Shown here piece by piece: positions 17,953 through 25,731 of a DNA stretch of 64,000 bases. Position numbers and translations under genes: made by a program. The notes beneath the pieces were generated by a model, which saw nothing but the letters and a program-made list of their open reading frames with translations, did no database searches and was not told the origin of the DNA. Origin of the DNA: Prevotella melaninogenica (GTDB taxonomy: Bacteria; Bacteroidota; Bacteroidia; Bacteroidales; Bacteroidaceae); NCBI RefSeq assembly GCF_018127965.1, contig NZ_CP072349.1, positions 1,368,001 to 1,432,000 of the forward strand. The letters run 5' to 3'. The first letter of the stretch is position 1. Each line of letters opens with the position of its first letter.

Positions 17953-18705
17953 ATGCACGCCCAGATAAAGACACTACTCTTGATGGCTGCTGTCATGGCA
18001 GCCATCATTGTCTATGCTGTCATCCCAACAGAGATAACAATGGGCAGCTATACTATCCGCAAGATAACGCTTGTCAACCTAAGCCGACCGCTTATTGAGA
18101 AAACAAAACAAACAAAACATACCGCAAAAAAGGTACATCGCAACCAAACAATCCTTTTCATTGGAGACTCAATGGTGGAAGGTCTTTCACGTAGGTTGGG
18201 TGATTATGCAGGCGAAAACGGACACAAACTATATACCGTTATCTGGTATAGTTCTTCTACAGAGCGTTGGGGAACCACCCAAACCTTAGAACACTTCATT
18301 GCTGAATATAAGCCAACATACATACTCATCTGCCTTGGCAGTAATGAACTTTTTATCAACGACCTTGCCAATCGTACGCAATATGTACAACAATTAGTAA
18401 AGAAAATAGGTAATATTCCTTTCGTATGGATAAGTCCTTCTAATTGGAATGGCGATACTGGTATCAATGATGTCATAAAGGAGAATGTCGGAAAAGGACA
18501 TTTCTTTGACAGTCGCAACCTAAAACTCAAAAGAGGTAGCGACCATTATCATCCTACATGGGCAGCAGCTGCCTACTGGATGGATACCGCAGCTAAGTTT
18601 ATAAGGAGTAAAGAGTGTGCTAATCCGTTACAACTCAACAAGCCAAAAGCCCATCACAAGGCAACAAACACAAAGCTTTTGCAACCTTCCTTTGAAGGCT
18701 ATTAA
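17953..18705 (+). CDS. SGNH/GDSL-hydrolase-like protein, partner of the MBOAT acyltransferase
   Basis: A 250-residue protein with an N-terminal membrane anchor (LLLMAAVMAAIIVYAVI) and a SGNH fold: block I FIGDSMVEGL with nucleophile Ser (about residue 74), block III CLGSNELF with Gly/Asn, and block V SDHYHPT with the Asp-His pair. It faces the periplasm. Together with the MBOAT protein 33 bases downstream it makes a typical two-part O-acetylation system, where the MBOAT carries acetyl across the membrane and the SGNH protein transfers it to a glycan. The acceptor is not evident; no glycan-synthesis genes adjoin. Confidence 0.82.
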   Translation: MHAQIKTLLLMAAVMAAIIVYAVIPTEITMGSYTIRKITLVNLSRPLIEKTKQTKHTAKKVHRNQTILFIGDSMVEGLSRRLGDYAGENGHKLYTVIWYSSSTERWGTTQTLEHFIAEYKPTYILICLGSNELFINDLANRTQYVQQLVKKIGNIPFVWISPSNWNGDTGINDVIKENVGKGHFFDSRNLKLKRGSDHYHPTWAAAAYWMDTAAKFIRSKECANPLQLNKPKAHHKATNTKLLQPSFEGY

Positions 18706-18738
18706 ATAGGAAACAAGCAGCAAATAAACGATTAATAG

Positions 18739-20220
18739 ATGACAAATACAACACAGTTGATGACTGCCTTCTTTGATTTCTTGTCTTCACAAGACAAGAA
18801 CTGGTTGCTGTGTACATTTCCATTTATGGTTTCTTTCCTTGTTTTCTTTGCCATATACATAGGATTAAACCGCTATCGCCAAACATGGACAAAGGCATAC
18901 GTCATAGCTTTTAGTCTTTTCTTTGCCTTCAAAGCGAATGGAGTTTTGATGTGGCTATTGCCCATTATTACGATTAGTTCATGGTACCTCACTCGCTTTA
19001 TGATGCGTTTAAAGCGTGGAAAGGTGCGTAAAATTGGACTTGCTATTGTCATCCTGACAGAGTTGTTACCCCTACTCTATTACAAATACACAAACTTTAC
19101 ACTTGAGATATTCCACGAACTCTTGCGTAGCAACTTCACACCAGAGAAGATGTTGCTACCTGTCGGTATCTCATTCTTCACCTTTCAAGCTATCAGTTAT
19201 ACCGTTGATGTCTATAAAGGACGCTATCCAAAGACGGCAGAACTGATTGACTACGCTTTCTACCTTACCTTTTTCCCACTCCTTATCGCTGGTCCTATCA
19301 CTCGCACTGAAGTATTACTCCCACAGGTTCAGACACCGAAAGACAATGTCAACGAGAACCTTGTCTATAAAGGTCTATGGTTGATTATCTGCGGACTGAT
19401 AAAGAAAGCCCTCATCGCCGACTATATCGCACAATACAATAACATTGTTTTTGATGCGCCAGCAAGCCAAAGTGGCTTTGGTAATTTGATGGGTGTATTG
19501 GGCTTTTCAGTTCAAATCTATTTTGATTTCTCTGGCTACAGCGACCTTGCCATTGGTGTTGCAGCCCTGATGGGATATGAACTAAAAGACAATTTCAGAT
19601 TCCCTTATCAGAGTCTGAACCTCACAGAGTTCTGGCATCGTTGGCATATAGCCCTCTCCACATGGTTCCGTGACTATCTTTACATCCCATTGGGAGGAAA
19701 TAGAAAAGGCGAACTTCGCACCTATCTCAATAGCTTCTTGGCGATGATAGTGGCAGGTCTGTGGCATGGTGCATCATGGATGTTCATTGTATGGGGCGTA
19801 CTTCATGGCATCGGACTGGTCATTCATAAGCTCTGTCGAAACAATGGATTGGATAAGATACCAGACAATAAATACACAAAAGGTATCAGTTGGTTTATTA
19901 CGTTTAGCTATGTTTCCCTTGCATGGATATTCTTCCGTGCAGCAGATATGACGACTGCTACAACATTAATAGACAACATCCTGCATACTATCAGCCTCGC
20001 AGATGCCTACACCTTCCTAATGGAATACCCACTATGGCTTGCCGTTGTGCTGATAAGTTTAGAACTTCATAGTATTCGAGAGACTGACTATAACTGGCTG
20101 CAAAGTAAGTTTATCAATTCTTCATGGCTTGTTAAGCTATGTATCTTTGCTGTTGTTATGCAGTTAGTTATTAATCTTAGTCATCATAGTATCCAACCTT
20201 TTATCTACACACAATTCTAA
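18739..20220 (+). CDS. MBOAT family membrane-bound O-acyltransferase (AlgI-like)
   Basis: A 493-residue protein with about ten membrane helices. The signature near residues 295-350 includes LNLTEFWHRWHIALSTWFRD and GLWHGASWMFIVWGVLHG, whose buried His is the usual catalytic residue. LPVGISFFTFQAISYTVDVY and DFSGYSDLAIG are typical of the AlgI/DltB/PatA group. It is paired with the SGNH protein upstream and so probably O-acetylates an extracytoplasmic polymer. Alginate itself is unlikely here. Confidence 0.9.
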   Translation: MTNTTQLMTAFFDFLSSQDKNWLLCTFPFMVSFLVFFAIYIGLNRYRQTWTKAYVIAFSLFFAFKANGVLMWLLPIITISSWYLTRFMMRLKRGKVRKIGLAIVILTELLPLLYYKYTNFTLEIFHELLRSNFTPEKMLLPVGISFFTFQAISYTVDVYKGRYPKTAELIDYAFYLTFFPLLIAGPITRTEVLLPQVQTPKDNVNENLVYKGLWLIICGLIKKALIADYIAQYNNIVFDAPASQSGFGNLMGVLGFSVQIYFDFSGYSDLAIGVAALMGYELKDNFRFPYQSLNLTEFWHRWHIALSTWFRDYLYIPLGGNRKGELRTYLNSFLAMIVAGLWHGASWMFIVWGVLHGIGLVIHKLCRNNGLDKIPDNKYTKGISWFITFSYVSLAWIFFRAADMTTATTLIDNILHTISLADAYTFLMEYPLWLAVVLISLELHSIRETDYNWLQSKFINSSWLVKLCIFAVVMQLVINLSHHSIQPFIYTQF

Positions 20221-20221
20221 G

Positions 20222-20705
20222 ATGGTTATCAAATACAAATATAGTGGCTTATTACTCTTAGAAGCGTTATTCACATCCATTCCCGTCTTCTTTTTATATG
20301 GTTTTTCTTTGGGCACAAAGGTGTAGACGCTGCCCATCCTTTCATGCTCATTATTGCACTCTCAACGATATTTCATACTGTTTTGTTTTGGCTTTTCAAA
20401 CTTTTGTTGCCTGTCAAAAACTGTGGGAAAAAGACTATCTATCCATCAAAGGTGACCATATTTGCTTCTATGATTGCCTACGTCGCAAATATACGGAAGT
20501 AACTGCTGATGAGATAGAAGGGATAAACGATTACAATTATTACTTCGTTCCTTTCATCGTTCAGATAATTTATACAACAAAGGGAAGAATCTTCACCCTT
20601 CCAGGACTTACTAACGAAGGGCAAGAAAGGGTTACAGAAATCATTTACGACTTCCTATATCAGGCTGAAAAAGAGAAGGACGAAAAGCATACAACCATAC
20701 CCTAA
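20222..20705 (+). pseudogene. Frameshifted small membrane protein with cytoplasmic PH-like domain
   Basis: The ATG at 20222 follows the MBOAT stop directly and encodes MVIKYKYSGLLLLEALFTS and a first membrane helix, but the frame stops at 20324. A second frame then gives HPFMLIIALSTIFHTVLFWL (second helix), and a third gives WEKDYLSIKGDHICFY through EIIYDFLYQAEKEKDEK, a beta-rich segment like bacterial PH domains. One extra T in the run at 20302-20306 and one more T near 20385-20405 restore a single protein of about 160 residues. It is either decayed or misread. Function unknown. Confidence 0.65.
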
Positions 20706-20856
20706 AAGAAGATAAGTATAACCTATCAACTTTCCGTCTCCTCTCTTTGGTGAAACAAAACAAACGCCTTCGTGTTTCATTCACCGTCGAGACAAGCAAT
20801 GAACAAGCATTAATCGACTCTGAACCAACTCTTTATCGACAATCACATCTACATCT

Positions 20857-20926
20857 GTTTGCTTGGTGCGAAGCCTCCGCACCATTGGTGCTTACCATCC
20901 GCACCACACGTGCTAAGGCTCCGCAC
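20857..20926 (+). repeat. Family B 22-nt periodic repeat, copy 1
   Basis: Units start at 20857, 20879, 20901 and 20923. Each complete unit is a 13-base palindrome (GCACCATTGGTGC, GCACCACACGTGC) plus a nine-base spacer (TTACCATCC, TAAGGCTCC). The first unit keeps only the right arm (GGTGC). It fills the gap between the convergent frameshifted genes; an apparent reading frame across it (20747-21022) is not called. Confidence 0.8.
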
Positions 20927-20931
20927 GACTC

Positions 20932-22040
20932 TTATTGGAAGTGTAAAGTGAGGGGAAGGTTATATCTACAAGCTACAGGTTTACCGTTATGCATTGCAGG
21001 TTTCCAACCTCTTAATAATTGAAGTGCTGCAGCAATACTGCGGTTCAACTCAATATTATTTACCGTTAGAAAGACTATATCTTTCAAGGAACCATCCGTA
21101 TCAACAATAAAAGAGGCGTAAGTTCTCCCCACAGGAGTTGTTGCCGGGTTAAGTCCTGTATAGGAAAAATTCTGTCCAATAGCAGCAGCTAAATTTCCAT
21201 CAAACTGTGGCAATATTTCTGGGAAGACAGAATCATTGACAAGGAGGCATATACAGCCTCATTAGGAAGTTTCTTAGTGCCTGCATAAGATAATGACTGC
21301 TTCTGCCACTTCTTAAAACTCTTAGAGAAAAGGACATCTACCATGTCATTACTTACTTCTGAATAAACTCCTCCACCGTTATCAACACCAAGGTCGAAAC
21401 GTATATTCTGTCCTATCAGTGCAAACTGATTGGGCAGAAGGTCCCAATTTATAGAGTCCTCAGTATGCGTATTTGCCGTATAATCTAACAGTTCATAGAA
21501 CTGATAACGAACGTTAGGATCCTGCCACATGCGTGTCTGATTAAACACATCATTCTGCGTTAAGACCTTCTTATTGATAAGGTCAAAGGTAAAATAAGAA
21601 TGCTTTGCCGTAATGACACTTGTTGCATTACGCTCCTCCAAGCGGACAAGAAAAGAAATATATCTGCCTGGCTCCAACCAAAGACATCTTAACCCCATAT
21701 CATAAAAACGCCTTTCAGCACCCGCATCATCCTTTATAGTTCGCACTTCCTTCCCTAACGAAGACGCAAACTGCTTCCAACCAGTATCATAACTTTCAGA
21801 AGGCTGGTTAAAGAAAAAGCTTGTAAGATAGTGCTGTAGTTCTGGTAAGACCGAGCCATCCAAGCCTTTTGGCCATTCAAAATCCTTTGAGATAATCGTC
21901 AACGTATCACCCTTCTCATATAGATGTCGGGACGACTCATAAAGCATGGCATCCTTAGACGCAATTGTTCCTGCCGACTGTCCGAATGCCATAAGACTTA
22001 CAAACAGTAACAGGAACAAAGTATTAAGTCGGTTAATCAT
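20932..22040 (-). pseudogene. Frameshifted periplasmic protein with TonB-like C-terminal domain
   Basis: The first 260 or so residues from 22040 include a signal peptide (LLFVSLMAFGQ) and a region with KHSYFTFDLINKKVLTQNDVF, reminiscent of DUF3298-type secreted proteins. Near 21241-21247 the frame is lost. Adding one base restores NDSVFPEILPQFDGNLAAAI followed by a TonB C-terminal-like domain (TTPVGRTYASFIVDTDGS, RGWKPAMHNGKPVACRYNLP). The repaired protein would have about 370 residues. Its start overlaps the DUF4251 stop by four bases. No system can be assigned; decay or a sequencing error are both possible. Confidence 0.65.
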
Positions 22041-22600
22041 AATTTCATGAATGTTGTCTGATGTTTCTTACTTGCTTTTTGACCCTTCGGTGTAAAAACA
22101 TCATTAAGTTCCATCACACCAGAAAAACTAATCGTCTCCCTTTCACTGGGATTTATCACCAATGAAACAGTAGCATTATCGAAGACTTCAAGTACAATCT
22201 GATAGCTCTCGAAATCATTACGAGTGGTCATAAAGATACGACGTCCGCCCTTCATCGGTTCTTCCTTGTAACTCGTTAGAGGTTCTACAAGGCTCAAACC
22301 ACCACCACGTCCGTAAGGAATATAGTAAGCTCTACCGAAATAAGGAAGGAAAAGCCCTACCGAATCACCACTCACCTCGAGCCCCCAATCGTCCTGTAAA
22401 TAGACAGCAGGACCACGCATAGGGTACATACGGTCCACAAAGACGCGGTAGCGATGCTCTGCTAAGTGAGCCTTCACAGCAGTAGCACGTAACTGACTCA
22501 TCTTCTCCTTTGACACAGGATTACCCTCTGAATCATAATAAGTTGTAGCACAACCCACCATTAGGACTGCTACAAAAAGAAATAAAACTAAACGTTTCAT
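22037..22600 (-). CDS. DUF4251 family lipoprotein
   Basis: A 187-residue lipoprotein (LMVGCATT, Cys about 17). The body begins with HRYRVFVDRMYPMRGPAVY, typical of DUF4251, then LFLPYFGRAYYIPYG and a C-terminal ETISFSGVMELN. The family is Bacteroidetes-specific and uncharacterised. It overlaps the next gene by four bases (ATGA), suggesting coupled translation with the TonB-domain protein. It is probably an envelope protein. Confidence 0.8.
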   Translation of the reverse strand: MKRLVLFLFVAVLMVGCATTYYDSEGNPVSKEKMSQLRATAVKAHLAEHRYRVFVDRMYPMRGPAVYLQDDWGLEVSGDSVGLFLPYFGRAYYIPYGRGGGLSLVEPLTSYKEEPMKGGRRIFMTTRNDFESYQIVLEVFDNATVSLVINPSERETISFSGVMELNDVFTPKGQKASKKHQTTFMKL

Positions 22601-22729
22601 TGCATACCTCTCTTTCTTTTAAGTCGTTATAGTATTTTTCTTTCTACTCTACAAGCATTAGAACAACGTTTACACAAAGTTGTGAAGATTCTTATAGTCT
22701 ACTGTTCAGTCTAAAGAACAGTTCTTGTA

Positions 22730-23182
22730 CTATTCAATCTTTTCAATCTTTGGGGCATCCATCTTCTCAATAGAAGGTGCTGCCTGCTTAGCAGGAAGTT
22801 CTGAAGATGGGGCAATGTCTGGAGCTGGTGCTGCGATAGGAGCATCGTGTTGGTTAGAATGCACCTTATCAGAAGCCTCCTTCCCCTTATCATCTTTACC
22901 AGCCTTAGCCTTATCAGCCTCAGCAACTTTCTCCTCATCAGTCATCATATCCTCTTTTGAAGGCTTCATATTAGGCCAAAGATAATCGCCTACTATGTCT
23001 ATTGTGTCTGCATCTGCATTTCGTTTCTGCACCTCTTCCTCCTCTTGTTCAGTCATTGGAGCATCATCAGAAGCCACAATGAGATTATAAATTAAACCCA
23101 AGAATACGAGGACAGCCAGTCCACAAAGAACTTTAAAGGTCAGCGACTTTGTAAATTTACGCTGCTTATTCTGATTTGACAT
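22730..23182 (-). CDS. Membrane-anchored protein of unknown function
   Basis: A 150-residue protein with a short basic N-terminus, one membrane helix (FKVLCGLAVLVFLGLIYNLI, about 16-35) and a charged, low-complexity tail rich in Lys, Asp, Glu, Ala and Pro. No enzymatic motif is seen and no family is recognised. The tail may span periplasm or act as a tether. It has its own promoter lying inside a 15-bp inverted repeat. A short hairpin (ACTGTTC at 22701 and GAACAGT ending 22722) follows the stop. Confidence 0.6.
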   Translation of the reverse strand: MSNQNKQRKFTKSLTFKVLCGLAVLVFLGLIYNLIVASDDAPMTEQEEEEVQKRNADADTIDIVGDYLWPNMKPSKEDMMTDEEKVAEADKAKAGKDDKGKEASDKVHSNQHDAPIAAPAPDIAPSSELPAKQAAPSIEKMDAPKIEKIE

Positions 23183-23241
23183 AGTCTTGTTATTATTCTG
23201 TTCTGTTAAGAATCAATTTATACATCACGGAGAAACGCAAT

Positions 23242-23308
23242 CGGTACATTCTCCTTCTATCTTCTGCAAAGATAAACATTTAAAAGGAGAATGTACCGAA
23301 AGGACAGT
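23242..23308 (-). promoter_or_regulatory. Promoter enclosed by a perfect 15-bp inverted repeat
   Basis: CGGTACATTCTCCTT (23242-23256) and its exact complement (23294-23308) flank a 37-base interval that holds the minus-strand -7 element TATCTTTGC (23276-23284). One arm falls over the -33 region and the other in the leader of the membrane-anchored gene. It also lies about 75 bases after the permease stop, but no T run follows on the minus strand, so an operator is at least as likely as a terminator. Confidence 0.55.
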
Positions 23309-23380
23309 AAAAAACTGCTTTTTTCTTACAGAAAACACTTAAATCATTATTGATTCTTTGGTTTTCTATATTGCTTAAGT

Positions 23381-24724
23381 TTACTCCTTGATGCGGATAA
23401 AGGCATTGGCAAGGATAGCGGTAAGGCCACCTGTAGTGATACCACTTGAGAAAATGTTCTTGATGATATCGGGCATCTTGTCGAGAATACCTGGTACCAA
23501 CTCTACGCTGAGACCCATAGCAAAACTGATAGCCATGACTAACACAGCCTTACGAGTAATCTCGGTAGAAGCGATAATACGAATACCTGCAGCAGCAACA
23601 GTACCAAACATCAACAAGGTTGCACCACCCAAAACAGGGTCAGGAATAAGTGAGAACACCTTACCAACAACTGGGAACAATCCTAAGAGAACCAAAGCGC
23701 CTGCAATGAAATAACCAACATAACGGCTCGCAACACCCGTAAGCTGTATCATACCATTGTTTTGGGCAAAGATTGAGTTAGGGAAACTATTGAAGACTGC
23801 AGCCAAGAAAGAGTTGAAACCATCTGCAAGGACACCACCCTGCGCTCTTTTCAAGAAGCCAGGACCTTCAACAGGCTCACCAGAGATGAGCGAATTGGCT
23901 GTAATATCACCAAAAGCCTCTACAGCCGTTACGAGATAAATAAGTCCGATACCAATGATTGTACCTAAATCAAAGTTCAAACCATATTTGAAAGGAACTG
24001 GAATATTAAGGCTACCACTACCTTTGAGGCTTGAAAAGTCAATCATATTGAGTGTATAAGCAGCTACACAGCCTATCAATAGTCCCAACACAATGGATCC
24101 CATACGTAGGAAACGGTTGTTTGAACGGTTGAAGAAAATAATGCTAACCAATACGAGTAACGCAAGTCCAAGGTTCTGCATAGAACCGAATGTACCAGCA
24201 TCAACAGCCGACTGACCACCACCACAAGAGTTGATACCTGCCTTAATAAGACACATACCAATGAGGGAGACAACGATACCTGACACCAATGGAGTGATAA
24301 TCTTACGTGTGTAAGGCAAGAGACGGCTCACAACCATCTCTACAACAGAGGCAACAAGACAAGCACCGAAGATGTAACTGAGTCCCATTTCTACGTTCAT
24401 CTTGCCGTTAATCATACCTAACATACCTGCTCCGATGATTGGACTGATGAAAGAGAAAGACGTTCCTTGAATACAAAGAAGCCCTGCTCCAATCGGACCA
24501 AACCTACGACACTGAATAAAGGTAGCCAATCCAGACACGAAGAGAGACATTGACACGAGGAAACCTGTGGTATCCAAGTCGAATTTCAATGCTGAACTGA
24601 TGATGAGTGGTGGTGTGATAATGGCTACGAAGATTGCCAACAGATGCTGCAAAGCAGCAAAAATAGTTTCACGAATTGGTGGACGATCATTCAGACCATA
24701 GATAAGTTCCTTAGACTTTTCCAT
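23381..24724 (-). CDS. Uracil-xanthine permease family transporter (NCS2), likely xanthine permease
   Basis: A 447-residue transporter with about 14 membrane segments. The NCS2 signature is present near residue 320 (FAQNNGMIQLTGVASRYVG), along with QHLLAIFVAIITPP at the start. Its substrate is inferred as xanthine because the upstream gene, read first on the same strand, is xanthine phosphoribosyltransferase. However, a terminator and a family A repeat separate the two, so they may be transcribed independently. Confidence 0.88.
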   Translation of the reverse strand: MEKSKELIYGLNDRPPIRETIFAALQHLLAIFVAIITPPLIISSALKFDLDTTGFLVSMSLFVSGLATFIQCRRFGPIGAGLLCIQGTSFSFISPIIGAGMLGMINGKMNVEMGLSYIFGACLVASVVEMVVSRLLPYTRKIITPLVSGIVVSLIGMCLIKAGINSCGGGQSAVDAGTFGSMQNLGLALLVLVSIIFFNRSNNRFLRMGSIVLGLLIGCVAAYTLNMIDFSSLKGSGSLNIPVPFKYGLNFDLGTIIGIGLIYLVTAVEAFGDITANSLISGEPVEGPGFLKRAQGGVLADGFNSFLAAVFNSFPNSIFAQNNGMIQLTGVASRYVGYFIAGALVLLGLFPVVGKVFSLIPDPVLGGATLLMFGTVAAAGIRIIASTEITRKAVLVMAISFAMGLSVELVPGILDKMPDIIKNIFSSGITTGGLTAILANAFIRIKE

Positions 24725-24781
24725 TCTTTTTGTTATTTAAAACGATGTAATAAAGGTAAGATGTTATTCTTTACTGAAATA

Positions 24782-24891
24782 AAAGGGTAGCTTTGGTGGT
24801 TCCAAAGTATACTTCCATCCCTCTTAAAAGTTAGTTCTACGCCTCTTAAAGAGTAATCTCAATTCCTTAAAGAGACGTTTGCGCTACTGGT
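24782..24891 (+). repeat. Family A-type 22-nt periodic repeat, copy 4 (divergent)
   Basis: Five consecutive 22-base units at 24782, 24804, 24826, 24848 and 24870. Each begins with an A-rich run plus G (AAAGGG, AAAGTA, AAAAGT, AAAGAG, AAGAGA), and three end CTCTT or CCTTA. Base identity to the other copies is low but the period is exact. It lies between the permease start and the xpt terminator. Confidence 0.6.
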
Positions 24892-24912
24892 TATAACCTT
24901 ATAAAACAAGAA

Positions 24913-24934
24913 AGGTGGGCACACAAGCCCACCT
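24913..24934 (-). terminator. Terminator after xpt
   Basis: AGGTGGGC pairs with GCCCACCT around a six-base loop, with a T-rich tail on the minus strand, four bases after the stop of xpt. Confidence 0.8.
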
Positions 24935-24937
24935 CGT

Positions 24938-25510
24938 TTATATTTCTCTCATTTTAATCTCACAGTTTTCAAGCGACTCGATGATAGCCAAACTCTCACA
25001 ACGAACACCTGCTGCTTCAATCGCATCACGACCATGTTGGAATGCTTTCTCTATGATAAAGCCCATACCAACTAACTCTGCGCCTGCCTTTTTACAAAGA
25101 TCTATGATTCCTTTCGCCGCATTACCGTAAGCCAAGAAGTCATCAACAAACAGCACCTTGTCGCCTTTACCGAGATACTCTTTGGATATCACGACGTTAT
25201 ACTCTCTTTGCTTGGTAAATGAGAAGACGCTTGTCGAAAGCATATCGCCCATTGTCGAAGGCTTTTTCTTCTTCGCAAAGACCACAGGAAGGTCGAGCAA
25301 AAAGCCCATCATAATGGCAGGAGCAATGCCACTCGCTTCAATTGTAATAATCTTGTTGATTTCTGTTGATGCATAACGGCGGATAAACTCCACACAAATC
25401 TGCTTCATCAGATTAGGATCCATTTGGTGATTAATAAACTTATCTACCTTCAAGATTCCGTCTGGGAAGCACTTTCCATCCTTTAGGATACGGTCACGTA
25501 ATGCTTTCAT
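24938..25510 (-). CDS. xpt: Xanthine phosphoribosyltransferase
   Basis: A 190-residue type I phosphoribosyltransferase converting xanthine and PRPP to XMP in purine salvage. The PRPP motif [16 protein letters not shown] is at about residues 123-138. [22 protein letters not shown] and a [13 protein letters not shown] segment are typical of Xpt. Length matches the family (about 190-195). The short leader can form a hairpin directly before the ATG, which could modulate translation. No guanine/xanthine riboswitch core is recognisable. Confidence 0.94.
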   Translation of the reverse strand: MKALRDRILKDGKCFPDGILKVDKFINHQMDPNLMKQICVEFIRRYASTEINKIITIEASGIAPAIMMGFLLDLPVVFAKKKKPSTMGDMLSTSVFSFTKQREYNVVISKEYLGKGDKVLFVDDFLAYGNAAKGIIDLCKKAGAELVGMGFIIEKAFQHGRDAIEAAGVRCESLAIIESLENCEIKMREI

Positions 25511-25513
25511 TGT

Positions 25514-25560
25514 GCAATTAATCGTTTGTCTATTTCGAGAATTAATTGCCTACAAAAGTA
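25514..25560 (-). promoter_or_regulatory. xpt promoter with a leader inverted repeat
   Basis: Minus-strand TACTTTTG (25553-25560) is a -7 element. Just downstream GCAATTAAT and ATTAATTGC (25514-25522 and 25541-25549) form a 9-bp inverted repeat that ends three bases before the start codon. It could be an operator or a structure that hides the start. Confidence 0.5.
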
Positions 25561-25665
25561 GTAAAAATCTCAAATATATCGTGCATAAACGAAGGTTTTT
25601 CTACATCTTACCCATATAAAAGTTGATAATCATCGATTTATCCTCGCCGTTACAAAAACTTTTAT

Positions 25666-25711
25666 TACTTTTGCACCCGTTTGTCGGTTGGGGAAAGCTC
25701 CACCTTCCGAC
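25666..25711 (+). promoter_or_regulatory. Promoter and leader hairpin of the BtuB-like receptor
   Basis: TACTTTTGC (25666-25674) is a -7 element. The leader contains GTCGG (25683-25687) paired with CCGAC (25707-25711), and inside it GGGG-AAAG-CTCC. The 55-base leader is too short for a cobalamin riboswitch and lacks the B12-box pattern. Confidence 0.5.
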
Positions 25712-25731
25712 GTTTTCTTTAATTATATTTT

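Noticed and set aside
20747..21022. Possible 91-residue gene
   Set aside because: It runs through a family B repeat and into the end of the opposite gene; no coding features.
23242..23308. Simple terminator for the permease gene
   Set aside because: Not called as a terminator because the loop is 37 bases, holds a promoter element and is not followed by T residues.
24938..25731. Purine riboswitch ahead of xpt
   Set aside because: The leader is only about 35 bases, too short for the three-way junction; only a simple inverted repeat is present.
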